Source: Rhizobium sp. | Lineage (GTDB): Bacteria; Pseudomonadota; Alphaproteobacteria; Rhizobiales; Rhizobiaceae | Reading direction: 5' to 3' | DNA length: 64,000 bases | Assembly (NCBI GenBank): GCA_002796995.1 | Contig: PEKW01000002.1 | Coordinates: 567,990 to 631,989, forward strand | Part shown: piece after piece, positions 9,071 through 18,733 of the stretch | Numbering within the stretch: position 1 is the first letter of the stretch | Layout: every line of letters starts with the position of its first letter | Translations under genes and position numbers: made by a program | The notes under the pieces: generated by a model | What the model saw: the letters and a program-made list of their open reading frames with translations, nothing else | Database searches by the model: none | What the model was told of the DNA's origin: nothing

Positions 9071-11368
9071 ATGACGCGGAAAAGGGCATCCAATCTTGCG
9101 GACGGCGATGTTCAGCGGAAAGGCATGCCCGTGGAACCCTTCCAGCGCGCGCTCGAACGGCTTCAGCTGATGCAGTCGGACGGATCGAGCCCTTACTGGC
9201 TTGAGGCCATGATCAACCAGATCCCCGACTATATCTATGCAAAGGATCTCGCCGGGCGGTTTCTGTTCGCCAACCGCGCCGTCGTCGTCGACAACGGGCT
9301 GGAGACCGTGGCCGACCTGATCGGCCGGACGGACTTCGACCTTCACCCCTTCGAAGCGGCGACGGCGATCCACGTGGTCGAAAGCATGGTGATGGAAACC
9401 GGCCAGTCCGACCTCGGCATCGAGGAACAGGCACTCAACGGTGACGGCGAGCGCTGGCTGATGATGTCGCGCCTGCCCTTGCGCGACAGGCACGGCAAGA
9501 CGATCGGCGTCGTCGGCATGTCGCGCGACATCACGGTCCGCAAGAAGGCCGAGAGGCTGATGCAGGCCCAGTCGCGCCTGCTCGAACTCGTGGCGACCGG
9601 CATGCCGCTGCGCGATTTCCTCGCCCAGCTGGTGCTGATGATCGAGGCGCAGCATCCCGGCTCGCGCGGCTCGGTCATGCTGCGCTCGGCGGCCGGCGAC
9701 CATCTGGAACTCGCAGCGGCGCCTTCGCTGCCCACTGAATTCCGCGACATCATGCGCAGCCTGAAGATCGGCCCGGCCAGCGGCATTTCCGGAACCGCTG
9801 CCTGGCGGAAGGAACGGGTGATCATCGAGGACGTCGACACCGACCCGCTCGCCAAGAGCCTGCGCTTCCTTGTCGACGGGCTTGGACTGCGGTCCTGTTC
9901 CTCCACGCCGATCCTCTCCTATCAGGGCGAGGTTCTCGGCACCTTCGCGCTCTTCGTCGACCGGCCCGGCTCTCCGGACGCCCAGCACGACGAGCTGACT
10001 GCGATCGCCGTGCACCTCGCCGGCCTTGCCATCGAACGGCACCGGGCCGAGGAACGCATCCGCTACATGGCCCGCCACGACGCGCTGACCGGCCTGCCGA
10101 ACCGCCTTCTGCTGGATGCGGAGTTCCCGGCGATCCTGACCGAGGCGAAGGCCGCCGGGCGCGACGTCGGCGTCGCTTTTCTCGACATCGACAACTTCAA
10201 GGTCATCAATGACAGCCTCGGCCATGCGGTGGGAGACGAGCTGCTGAAGATCGTCGCCACCCGCGTCACCGACGTCGTCGACGGGCAGGGCATGGCGGTC
10301 CGCGTCGGCGGCGACGAATTCATCGTCCTTCTGAGCGGTCACGGCTCCGACGCCCTGGTGTCGCGCTTCGAGGCCGTCCGTCACGCGGTCGCGACACCGA
10401 TCACGCTCGGCGGTCTGACCTTCCAGGTGACCTGCAGCATGGGCATCGCCTGTTTCCCCCAGCATGGCGACAATCCCACGGATCTCGTGGCGAATGCCGA
10501 TGCCGCGATGTATCGCGCCAAGGAGACGGGCCGCGACAATCTCGAAATCTTCTCCGTGGAGATGGCAGAGAAGGCCCGCAAGAAGCTGGTGCTGATCGAG
10601 GAAATGCGCCGGGCCCTGGAGGACGGACAGTTCGTCCTCTACTTCCAGCCGCAGAAGAACCTGTCGACCGGCCGAGTGTTCGGCGCCGAGGCGCTCGTCC
10701 GCTGGAACCACCCGACGCGCGGTCTGGTGCCGCCCAGCGACTTCATCCCCCTGGCCGAGGAGACCGGACTGATCGTGCCGCTCGGCGACTGGATCCTGCG
10801 CGAGGCCTGCCGCCAGTGCAGGGCCTGGCAGGATGACGGCCTGGAACCGGTCGTGGTCAGCGTCAATGTCTCGGCGCGGCAGTTCAAGGAGAAGGCCTGG
10901 GCTGTTCGCGTCGCCGCCGCCCTCGCGGAATGTGGCCTCGATCCCCGCTATCTCGAACTCGAGGTGACGGAGAGCCTGATCATGCAGGACCTGACCGGCG
11001 CGCTCCAGCGCATGCGCGAGCTGAAGGCGCTCGGGGTGAAACTGTCGATCGACGATTTCGGCACCGGCTATTCGAGCCTCAGCGCCTTGAAGAGCTTCCC
11101 CGTCTCCCAGCTCAAGATCGACCGCTCCTTCCTCGCCGACATTCCGGGGGATGCCGACAACATGGCGATCACCTCGGCCATCGTCTCGCTGGCGCAGAAG
11201 CTCGGCCTCGAGGTGATTGCCGAGGGCGTCGAGAACGAGGAACAGGCGCGGTTTCTGGTGGAAAGCGGCTGCGTGAACATCCAGGGCTATTTCGTCGGCA
11301 GGCCCGTTCCGCCGGCCGATTTCCTGCCCTTCCTTCAGAAGGCCGAAGCGCCCGCTCGCCGCGGCTAA
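9071..11368 (+). CDS. PAS-GAF-GGDEF-EAL cyclic-di-GMP signalling protein
   Basis: 765 aa; start supported by GGGAGAG 8 bp upstream. Order: PAS (~45-160, IPDYIYAKDLAGRFLFANRA), GAF (~170-325), GGDEF (~335-500, with HDALTGLPNR and an intact GGDEF at ~414) and EAL (~515-760). The EAL site keeps EALVRW, DDFGTGYSSL, KIDRSFL and AEGVEN, the residues needed for metal binding and catalysis, so both synthesis and breakdown of c-di-GMP look possible. No membrane segment is seen; it should be cytoplasmic. It lies next to a capsule locus, a common target of c-di-GMP control, but a link is inference only. Confidence 0.95.
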   Translation: MTRKRASNLADGDVQRKGMPVEPFQRALERLQLMQSDGSSPYWLEAMINQIPDYIYAKDLAGRFLFANRAVVVDNGLETVADLIGRTDFDLHPFEAATAIHVVESMVMETGQSDLGIEEQALNGDGERWLMMSRLPLRDRHGKTIGVVGMSRDITVRKKAERLMQAQSRLLELVATGMPLRDFLAQLVLMIEAQHPGSRGSVMLRSAAGDHLELAAAPSLPTEFRDIMRSLKIGPASGISGTAAWRKERVIIEDVDTDPLAKSLRFLVDGLGLRSCSSTPILSYQGEVLGTFALFVDRPGSPDAQHDELTAIAVHLAGLAIERHRAEERIRYMARHDALTGLPNRLLLDAEFPAILTEAKAAGRDVGVAFLDIDNFKVINDSLGHAVGDELLKIVATRVTDVVDGQGMAVRVGGDEFIVLLSGHGSDALVSRFEAVRHAVATPITLGGLTFQVTCSMGIACFPQHGDNPTDLVANADAAMYRAKETGRDNLEIFSVEMAEKARKKLVLIEEMRRALEDGQFVLYFQPQKNLSTGRVFGAEALVRWNHPTRGLVPPSDFIPLAEETGLIVPLGDWILREACRQCRAWQDDGLEPVVVSVNVSARQFKEKAWAVRVAAALAECGLDPRYLELEVTESLIMQDLTGALQRMRELKALGVKLSIDDFGTGYSSLSALKSFPVSQLKIDRSFLADIPGDADNMAITSAIVSLAQKLGLEVIAEGVENEEQARFLVESGCVNIQGYFVGRPVPPADFLPFLQKAEAPARRG

Positions 11369-11397
11369 GCGGCGAACGACCGTTGGACCTTGAAAGG

Positions 11398-11940
11398 TCA
11401 GCTGACGATCAGCAGCAGGACATAGATCAGCACCGTGGTGATCAGGCCGCGAAAGGCGAAGCCGACGAACCGGTATTTCTGCCGGGCGATCAGCGACAGC
11501 ACGTCGGCATTGCGCATGTATTCGTTGAACAGGTAATTGATGTCGGCCTTCTCCGCGGCCTGCTCCAGTAGGGGCCGGTGCATGGGCCAGGTACCCCAGA
11601 ACAGGGACGAGGATGTCTTGATGTGGCGGGGCAGCACGACCAGCAGGGCCGAGAGAATCGACAGGGTCGAGGCGAGCGCGAGCAGTGCCGACAGCCCGTT
11701 GATGAGCATGTCGCGCTCGAAATAGCGCGCGATCGTAAAGACGTTGCGCACTTCGCTCGATGTCACAAGGAACGCCAGCATGAACGTGAAGATATAGGCC
11801 GCCTTCTGGTCCGATATCTTCACCTGGTCGTAGAAAACGTCGTTTATCTTCTTGACGTGATTGAAGTATTCCAGATTGACGTCGCCGATCGTGATCGGTG
11901 TCTCGATCAATTCTGTCGTTGAGGTGTCAAAGTCGCTCAC
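11398..11940 (-). CDS. DUF5706/Pycsar-effector-like small membrane protein
   Basis: 180 aa from a GTG at 11940 with GGAG 9 bp upstream; a far longer frame continues upstream but is only the antisense of the FecR-like gene. Layout: soluble N-terminus, S-D-Q-K-A at 43-47 leading into a hydrophobic segment (~48-62), a second pair-like stretch (~78-104) ending in V-L-P-R, and a C-terminal membrane span (~160-180). The D-Q-K-A-plus-membrane segment and the L-P-R exit resemble DUF5706 proteins, the family of Pycsar PycTM effectors that disrupt the membrane on binding cyclic pyrimidine nucleotides. It is divergent from a FecR/cyclase operon with only 114 bp between starts. Confidence 0.65.
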   Translation of the reverse strand: MSDFDTSTTELIETPITIGDVNLEYFNHVKKINDVFYDQVKISDQKAAYIFTFMLAFLVTSSEVRNVFTIARYFERDMLINGLSALLALASTLSILSALLVVLPRHIKTSSSLFWGTWPMHRPLLEQAAEKADINYLFNEYMRNADVLSLIARQKYRFVGFAFRGLITTVLIYVLLLIVS

Positions 11941-12054
11941 GATTGCCGCGCTCCAGTTTTGGCGTGTATTCCTGTTAATACACCACCCCCGAAAAGCAAG
12001 CCGGCGATATGAAGATGCTTGACTCAACTTTTCGAAGTGGCCACTTGTGTGGAT

Positions 12055-15000
12055 ATGTCGGGGGATTTCATCAAGAGGAATGTAGCAGCGGTGACGCTGC
12101 TCTTGGGCGCCGGCGGGGCATTTGCACCCGCATCGGCGGAGCCTGTCGTGCGCGGGACGGATGCTGTGGCCTCCGTCATCGCGCGCAAGACCGGCGAGGA
12201 AGTGCGCTTCATCGACGTCTCGAACTGGCGCTTCGTCGACCTGCAGCAGGATCTTTTGACCGGGGACGTGCTGCGCACCAATTCGACCGGCCAGCTGGCG
12301 ATCCTCTTTGCCGACCGCACGCAGATTCGCCTCGGGCGCAATTCCTCCCTTCGGGTGCGCCAGATGACGCCCGGCAGCGATGCCGTGCTCGAACTGGAAA
12401 CCGGCACGATCTGGGCGCGCGCCGAACGCGGCGGTCCGGGCGTCGAGGTGGTGACCCCGGCGGCGACCGCGGCCATCCGCGGCACCGACTGGACGATGAC
12501 GGTCAAGGGCGCCGAGACGTCGCTCACCGTGCTCGAAGGCCTGGTCGAACTCAGCAATCCGCAGGGCAGCGTGCAGGTGGCGCAGGGCGAGGCCGCCGCC
12601 GCGACCATTGGCCAGGCGCCGCGCAAGATCGTCATCGTCGATTCCGACGACCGCGAGCAGATGCTCTTCTATCTGGCGCCCCGCAACGCCTTCAACTTCA
12701 TGCCGGCCTCGACGCTGCCGGTCGCCGACATGCGGCGCGAAGCCGACCGCATTGCCGCCATCCCCGCCGAACAGAGAAGCACCGCGGACCTGCTGGTTCT
12801 GGCCGAAGTGCAGCTTTCGCTGGAGAGCCGCGAGGATGCCAAGCAGACGCTGGCAATGCTTCGTGCCCGGACATTGTCGCTGGCCGAGCGGGCGCGGGCC
12901 GACCTTGTCGAGGCGATCATCGCCGCCGCCGAGCTGCGCTATGAGGAGGCCGACAGGCTCTTCGGCAGTGCCGGAGCCCATCTCGATCAGCGCCGCCGAG
13001 ACATCGCCGACTACGGCCGTTACTATGCCCGTTCGCTGGCCAATCCCAACCGGCTGGAGCCTCAGCCGCGGCGCATGTCGAGCCCCTATGGCGCCCTGAT
13101 GCAGGCCTATGCCGCCGGTTTTCTCAAAGACATCCGCGCGGCGATCGACGTGATCAAGGAGGCCGAGCGGCGCTTTCCGAAGGATCCGGCGCTTCCGGCC
13201 TATCGTGCCCAGCTGGCGCTGCTGCTCAACGACCGGGAACAGGTGCGCGAGGCGATCGACCGGTCGCTGGCGCTCGACCCGTCGGAGCCGACCGCGCTCG
13301 AGGCGCGGGCGAACTATCGCGCCGGCGTCGAAAGCGATCTCGACGGCGCGCTCGCCGATCTTGAGGCGGCCCTGAAGATTGCGCCCGGTTCGACCACCAT
13401 CTGGAACGCGATCGGCGACCTGCAATCGGTGCGCGGCGACATGCGGGCGGCCGAGGCGGCACTGAAGAAGGCGATCGCGCTCGATCCGATGGATCCGGTT
13501 TCGCATGCCAATCTGGCCATTCTCTATCTCGACCAGTCGCGTGTCGAAGAGGCGAAGCGGGAAATCGACCTGGCGCTCGCCGCCGACCCGACCTTCGACG
13601 TCGCGCTCGTCGCGCGCGGCCGCTACCACATGCAGACCGGCGAACTGGACAAGGCGGTCGACGACCTGCTGGCCGGTACCGTATCCAATCCCTCCTATGC
13701 CCAGGGGCAGGTCCTGCTTGCCGCCGCGCATTACGAAAAGGGCGATCGGGTGCCGTCCGATCAGGCGCTCGACAATGCCGACCGGCTGGACGACAACGAT
13801 CCTGTCATCTCGTCCTTCCGCACGGCGGTCGCGATCGACGACTACGATTCCGAGGGCGCCATCCGCAATGCGCAGGAGTTCCTTCGGCGCGCCAAGGCTC
13901 GCGGCGGCAATTTCGGCTCGCTGAGCGCCAATCAGGATGCCGGCTCGACGCTCAACAACGCTTTCCGGCTGCAGGGTCTGAACGCCTGGGGCGAATATTA
14001 CGGCGATGCCGTCTTCGACCCCTTCGCCGGCAGCGGTTATGTCGATCAGACGGTGCGCGGCAGCGTCAATCCCTTCGCCAACAGCTATGCCCATGGCGGA
14101 AACGTCATCACCAACGGGCAGAACAGCCTGAGCTACTCGTCCTTCATCCAGGGCCTGCTGCTCGATCCGCACATGCTGTCCGGCCGATCCCGCTCGGCCA
14201 ACCTGATCCGCCGTCCCTTCTTCGAGGGCGCGCTCGGCGGTGGTTTCACTCAAGGCAATGGCGACACCGGTTATGTGGCGGAAGGCGAGGCACAGGGCTT
14301 CAGCAATCTGCCTTTCCCGATCAGCTTCTACGGCAATGTCGAGTGGGAGACGGATTTCGACCAGCGTCTGGGCACCTTGTTTGGCTTCCCCGCGGACCTC
14401 GATACCGAGGGGCGCCTGTTGCGCGGCAACGGCTATCTGACCGCCAGCCCCAGCCCTAGTGACAGGTTCGTTGCCTACGCCAATCATTCCGGCTCGGATT
14501 CCGACCTCTATGCCTCCATCTTTGGTTTTCCGGTCGCCAGCGTGAAGGACAGCTCGGAGCAGACCAATGTCGGCGTGGGGTGGAGTCATACGATCGGCTT
14601 CGAGAACGTGGTCAACGCTGCCGTGTTCTACAGCGCCCAGGACGCGGACAGTTTCAACAGCTTTAGCGGGATCACCGCGAAGTCGTCCCAGGAGACTTAT
14701 GTCGCCGCTGTCAGCCACTCGATCGGCATGGACGATCTCACATGGCGCTACGGCGTCGAGGGCGGCTGGATCGATACCCGCGCACAGGCTTGGAGCGGTG
14801 GAGCGCCGGCGGTACCCGATCCGGACGAGCAAGCCACCTACGGCCGCGTGTATGTCGACCTTCTGCACGAGATCACGCCGGACCTGAAAGCCGAATATGC
14901 GCTGTTCGGCACCTTCCTCGACGGTGACGACGATGACGTGGCGCGGCTCGAGCCGCGCGTCGGCATCGCCTGGGCGCCGTCCGACCAGCACTGGCTGCGC

Positions 15001-15654
15001 GCCTCCTATTCGCGCCAGAGCCTTTCCGTCAACACCCCGACGCTTTCGCCGGTCGGCGTTCTCGGCCTGCAGCCGAACGAGATTTCCACCGGGCTCGACG
15101 GCTATGTCGACACGGTCGCCCTGCGCTGGGATGCGGAATGGACGCAGGACTTCTTCACCTCCGCCGAGTTCCAGCATCAGGACATCGAGGAGCCGCGCAT
15201 CGCCATTCCGTTTTCGGCCGCACCGTTCTCTGCCTCCGAAGGCCGGATCGATCGCGGCAGCCTGACTGCGAACCTGCTCCTCGGCCACGGTTTCGGCCTG
15301 TCCTCGACGATCGCCTACGCCACGTCGGAAAACGAGGACCCGTCGTCGGCGACCTTTGGCGGTCCGCTGCCGTTCGTGCCCGACTGGGCGGGGCAGGTGG
15401 CGCTGACCTGGGTCAACGAGGCCAATGTTTCCGCGACGCTCGCCACCAACTATGTCGGCGAACGCGACAGCGACACGGGCGATGCACTCGATGACTATTG
15501 GACGCTCGACGCCAACCTCACCTGGGAGCCGTTCGACAAGCGTTTCGCGCTCGAGCTCGCGGCCTTCAACCTTCTCGACCAGGACTTCGAGGTGAACACG
15601 AATACGCCGGGCTGGGGCCCGACTTTCACCGGCTCGGTGAAAGTCCGCTTCTGA
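12055..15654 (+). CDS. exported FecR-TPR protein with C-terminal outer-membrane beta-barrel
   Basis: 1199 aa from ATG 12055; this start gives a clean Sec signal peptide (IKRNVAAVTLLLGAGG, cleavage after A-S-A near residue 29). A TTG 12 codons upstream is the alternative. Residues ~35-175 are a FecR domain (DVLRTNSTGQLAILFADRTQ, IRLGRNSSLRV, AIRGTDWTM). Residues ~190-600 are TPR-like repeats (e.g. LDPMDPVSHANLAILYLDQ). The last ~550 residues are rich in alternating aromatic/polar strands with TonB-receptor-like features (LRASYSRQSLSVNTPTLSPV, YVDTVALRWDAEWTQD) and end in V-R-F, an outer-membrane C-terminal signature. Its stop overlaps the start of the cyclase gene. The fusion suggests an envelope sensor working with that cyclase. 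Confidence 0.85.
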   Translation: MSGDFIKRNVAAVTLLLGAGGAFAPASAEPVVRGTDAVASVIARKTGEEVRFIDVSNWRFVDLQQDLLTGDVLRTNSTGQLAILFADRTQIRLGRNSSLRVRQMTPGSDAVLELETGTIWARAERGGPGVEVVTPAATAAIRGTDWTMTVKGAETSLTVLEGLVELSNPQGSVQVAQGEAAAATIGQAPRKIVIVDSDDREQMLFYLAPRNAFNFMPASTLPVADMRREADRIAAIPAEQRSTADLLVLAEVQLSLESREDAKQTLAMLRARTLSLAERARADLVEAIIAAAELRYEEADRLFGSAGAHLDQRRRDIADYGRYYARSLANPNRLEPQPRRMSSPYGALMQAYAAGFLKDIRAAIDVIKEAERRFPKDPALPAYRAQLALLLNDREQVREAIDRSLALDPSEPTALEARANYRAGVESDLDGALADLEAALKIAPGSTTIWNAIGDLQSVRGDMRAAEAALKKAIALDPMDPVSHANLAILYLDQSRVEEAKREIDLALAADPTFDVALVARGRYHMQTGELDKAVDDLLAGTVSNPSYAQGQVLLAAAHYEKGDRVPSDQALDNADRLDDNDPVISSFRTAVAIDDYDSEGAIRNAQEFLRRAKARGGNFGSLSANQDAGSTLNNAFRLQGLNAWGEYYGDAVFDPFAGSGYVDQTVRGSVNPFANSYAHGGNVITNGQNSLSYSSFIQGLLLDPHMLSGRSRSANLIRRPFFEGALGGGFTQGNGDTGYVAEGEAQGFSNLPFPISFYGNVEWETDFDQRLGTLFGFPADLDTEGRLLRGNGYLTASPSPSDRFVAYANHSGSDSDLYASIFGFPVASVKDSSEQTNVGVGWSHTIGFENVVNAAVFYSAQDADSFNSFSGITAKSSQETYVAAVSHSIGMDDLTWRYGVEGGWIDTRAQAWSGGAPAVPDPDEQATYGRVYVDLLHEITPDLKAEYALFGTFLDGDDDDVARLEPRVGIAWAPSDQHWLRASYSRQSLSVNTPTLSPVGVLGLQPNEISTGLDGYVDTVALRWDAEWTQDFFTSAEFQHQDIEEPRIAIPFSAAPFSASEGRIDRGSLTANLLLGHGFGLSSTIAYATSENEDPSSATFGGPLPFVPDWAGQVALTWVNEANVSATLATNYVGERDSDTGDALDDYWTLDANLTWEPFDKRFALELAAFNLLDQDFEVNTNTPGWGPTFTGSVKVRF

Positions 15655-17609
15655 TGGCAGTCCGGCTGCCGTCGAGCCTGAGCTCTGCGCCGAAGCTGGC
15701 AAGCCGGCGGATGCGGCTGGTCCTGCTTGCCGTCGTTGTCTTTCTGGCGGCGACGGCTCTTACCCGGCTGCCCGCCTGGTCGCTGATTGACTATCGCGCC
15801 TTCGACTACCTGTCGACGATGTGGCATGCGCCGCTGCCGGACGACGGGCCGGTGATCGTGGCGATCGACGAGCCGTCCTTTGCCGACATCAATCTGCAAT
15901 GGCCCTGGCCGCGCAGCCTGCATGGTGAGTTGGTGAATGCCCTGAGGGACGCCGGTGCCAAGGTCATCGCGCTCGACGTGATCTTCTCCGAACCGACGAC
16001 GGCCGGCGAGGACCAGGCTCTCGCGTCAGCGCTCGGACCCGACGTGGTGCTGGCCGGAGACGAGACCCTGATCTCCTCCGCCCAGGCCGACCAGTTCGTC
16101 CGCACGCTGCCGCTTGCCCAGTTCACCGACACCGGCGCGCGCGCCGGCATCGCCTCGATCAGTCTCGGCGGCGACGGCACGATCCGTACCCTGCCGGATC
16201 TCGACGACAGCTTTGCCGCCCGGATCGCCGAGGCCGCGGGCTTGCCGGCGCGACTTCCGGCCGGCGGCACGCTGATGCAGGCCTTTGGGGGACCGAGAAC
16301 CTATCCCACTGTGTCCTATTACCAGGCGCTCGACCCGACGAACCTTCTGCCTCCGGACACCTTTCGCAATCGCGTCGTGATCGTTGGTCTCAGCCTGCAG
16401 AATGCGCCATCCGTCGCCGCCGGCGGGGCCGACGCCTTTGCCACGTCCTACACCGTGCGCACCGGCCGCCTTGTGGCCGGGGCGGAAATCCATGCGACAA
16501 TCTTCGACAATCTGCGGACCGGCAACGGGATCGCCGAAGCGACACCGCTGCTGAAGGGGGCATTCGTCCTGCTCGCCGTGCTGCTCGCCGTCCTTCTCGT
16601 CTGGCGCGGCACCGGATGGCCGGCGGCCTTCGGCGGCGCGGCCTATATCCTGGCCATGGTCGCGGCAAGCTATGTGGCCTTGCGGTTCGGCCGGACATTC
16701 GTCTCCCCGATCGTGCCGTCCGTCGCCTTCGCGGCGATCGGCATTGCGCAGGCGACGCTCGATTATGCCGCGGAGAGGCGCGGCCGGCGCGAGATCATGC
16801 GGGCGTTCGGGCAGTACCTGTCGCCCGACCTGGTGGCGCGACTGGCGGAGGATCCCGGGCAGCTGAAGCTTGGCGGCGAGAAGCGCACCTTGTCCATCCT
16901 GTTCTGCGACGTGCGCGGCTTCACCACGATCGCCGAGGGCCTGAAGGATGATCCAGAACACCTCACCCAGTTGATCAATCGGCTGCTGACGCCGCTGTCG
17001 GAGGTCGTCTTGTCGCACGGCGGCACGATCGACAAGTATATCGGCGACTGCATCATGGCCTTCTGGAATGCTCCGCTGGAGGACGCCGAACACGCGCCGC
17101 ATGCTGTCTCCGCCGGTCTTGCCATGCTGGCCGCCATCGATGCGCTGAACCTCGAACTGGAAGCCGAGGCAAAGGCTGCGGGGGCGCCCTTCATGCCGCT
17201 GCGCATCGGCATCGGCATCAACACGGGCGACTGCGTCGTCGGCAATATGGGCTCGACGCGGCGCTTCGACTATTCGGCGCTCGGCGATGCCGTCAACCTC
17301 GCCTCGCGGCTGGAGGGGGCCTCGAAACAGTTCGGCGTGCCGTTGCTGCTCGGCGAGGCGACGGCCGGGCTGGTGGCCGACCGTTTCCCGGTCCTCGAAC
17401 TCGACCGGATCACCGTCAAGGGCCGCAGCACGGGAACCGCCGTCGCCACCGTCGTGCCGGGGGTAAACGAGACAGCACTCGCCCTGCACCGCCAGTTCGT
17501 CGCAGCCTTCTATGCCGGCAACAGGGAAGAATGCCGGCAGCTTGCCGAGCCTCTGGCCGCGGAAGTCCCGACCCTCAAGGACTACTACCGGCAGAACGCA
17601 GAGCGCTGA
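15654..17609 (+). CDS. CHASE2-domain class III adenylate/guanylate cyclase
   Basis: 651 aa; ATG at 15654 overlaps the previous TGA (TGATG), so the two genes are translationally coupled. One N-terminal membrane span (~18-36), a periplasmic CHASE2 domain (~45-300, VIVAIDEPSFADINLQWPW), then three spans (~300-375) and a cytoplasmic class III cyclase domain (~410-600). Metal-binding aspartates are in FCDVRGFTT and YIGDCIMAFW; the purine-selecting lysine is in IDKYIGD; the FDYSALGDAVNLASRLE segment is intact. These residues fit a cAMP-type enzyme, not an obviously altered pyrimidine cyclase. FecR plus CHASE2-cyclase is a recurring pair in alphaproteobacteria. Confidence 0.9.
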   Translation: MAVRLPSSLSSAPKLASRRMRLVLLAVVVFLAATALTRLPAWSLIDYRAFDYLSTMWHAPLPDDGPVIVAIDEPSFADINLQWPWPRSLHGELVNALRDAGAKVIALDVIFSEPTTAGEDQALASALGPDVVLAGDETLISSAQADQFVRTLPLAQFTDTGARAGIASISLGGDGTIRTLPDLDDSFAARIAEAAGLPARLPAGGTLMQAFGGPRTYPTVSYYQALDPTNLLPPDTFRNRVVIVGLSLQNAPSVAAGGADAFATSYTVRTGRLVAGAEIHATIFDNLRTGNGIAEATPLLKGAFVLLAVLLAVLLVWRGTGWPAAFGGAAYILAMVAASYVALRFGRTFVSPIVPSVAFAAIGIAQATLDYAAERRGRREIMRAFGQYLSPDLVARLAEDPGQLKLGGEKRTLSILFCDVRGFTTIAEGLKDDPEHLTQLINRLLTPLSEVVLSHGGTIDKYIGDCIMAFWNAPLEDAEHAPHAVSAGLAMLAAIDALNLELEAEAKAAGAPFMPLRIGIGINTGDCVVGNMGSTRRFDYSALGDAVNLASRLEGASKQFGVPLLLGEATAGLVADRFPVLELDRITVKGRSTGTAVATVVPGVNETALALHRQFVAAFYAGNREECRQLAEPLAAEVPTLKDYYRQNAER

Positions 17610-17890
17610 GCGAAGCCGAACCGCGCCCCGCGTTCATTCAAACGACGCCTCCTCACGGACAATCAGAGCTGGACTCAAACGGCCCGCGAACGGCCGAGGC
17701 CGCACTTTCGCGCCGCCGTCGGACGCAGGGCCCGTACCGCACCGCCCTTCCTGACGAATTGATGACGGAAATGGAAGAACGCTGAAAGACCGCTCAAGCG
17801 GCTGACACGCTCACCCCCTAAACACATCGCCGAGAGCGCCGGGCCTGCCCGCCATCCCGCGCCGATCCTGTGCTTAGAAGGTGCCAGCCC

Positions 17891-18733
17891 ATGAAAATCG
17901 TCCAGATCAGCGACACGCATTTCAGTCCGTCCAAGCCGCACTTCAACGGCAACTGGGAGCCCATCCGTCGCTGGATCGAGGAGGTCAAGCCGGATCTCGT
18001 CGTGCACACCGGCGACCTCACCGTCGACGGCGCCGACCAAGAGGACGACATCGTCTTCTCCATGGCGCTGCTCGGCGAACTCGACGTGCCGGTGCTCGTC
18101 GTTCCCGGCAATCACGATGTCGGCCACATGCCCGGCTCGCACCAGCCGATTGACAATGCCCGGCTCGAGCGCTGGCGCCGCCTTGCCGGCCCGGACCGTT
18201 TCGCCAAGGACATCGGCAACTGGCGGATGATCGGGCTGAACAGCCTGCTCGTCGGCTCGGGCCATCAGGAAGAACAGGCGCAGCTCGACTGGCTCGTCGA
18301 GATGCTGGAAGGCCGCGAAGGTCGCCACGTGGCGATCTTCGCCCACAAGCCGCTGTTCGTCGACGATCCGGCCGAGGGCGATACCGGCTATTGGGGTGCC
18401 CGTCCCGCCGAACGCCAGCGCCTGTTCGACCTCATCGCCGCCCATGACGTGGCGCTCTATGCGAGCGGCCATCTGCACTGGAGCTGGCAGGGCGAACTGG
18501 GTGCCACCCAGCTGCTCTGGGCGCCGCCGACCTCCTTCATCATCGACAAGCTGGAACGCGAAATGCCGGGCGAGCGCCTCGTCGGCGGCGTGATCCATCA
18601 TCTTCGCGACGACGTGACGAGCGAGATCGTCGCAGTCCCGGATATGATCGCCCATGTGCTCGACGAGGTGATCGACGAGGTCTATCCGCGCGCCAGCACT
18701 ACCACCGCGGCTCCGGTGGAGGCGGCCGAATGA
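17891..18733 (+). CDS. calcineurin-like metallophosphoesterase (CpdA/GpdQ class)
   Basis: 280 aa from ATG 17891, with AGAAGG 9 bp upstream. The five metallophosphoesterase blocks are all present: DTHF (D8, H10), GDLTVDG, GNHDVGH, the isolated histidine in FAHKPLF, and GHLHWS. The family includes cAMP phosphodiesterase CpdA and glycerophosphodiesterase GpdQ. It begins an operon with an ABC sugar/glycerophosphate-type importer and overlaps the ATPase start by 4 bp, so cleavage of the imported phosphodiester is more likely than cAMP turnover, though the cyclase gene lies just upstream. Confidence 0.85.
   Translation: MKIVQISDTHFSPSKPHFNGNWEPIRRWIEEVKPDLVVHTGDLTVDGADQEDDIVFSMALLGELDVPVLVVPGNHDVGHMPGSHQPIDNARLERWRRLAGPDRFAKDIGNWRMIGLNSLLVGSGHQEEQAQLDWLVEMLEGREGRHVAIFAHKPLFVDDPAEGDTGYWGARPAERQRLFDLIAAHDVALYASGHLHWSWQGELGATQLLWAPPTSFIIDKLEREMPGERLVGGVIHHLRDDVTSEIVAVPDMIAHVLDEVIDEVYPRASTTTAAPVEAAE

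Noticed and set aside
11398-15702. A 1434-codon open frame on the minus strand
   Set aside because: Only its last 180 codons are a real gene. The rest is the antisense of the FecR-TPR-barrel gene, whose domains and signal peptide are clear, and has the R/G/A-rich composition of an antisense frame.
11398-17609. A complete Pycsar defence operon
   Set aside because: The cyclase has CHASE2 and adenylate-type residues, is divergent from the effector-like gene, and forms a translational pair with a FecR protein. Kept only as a hypothesis.
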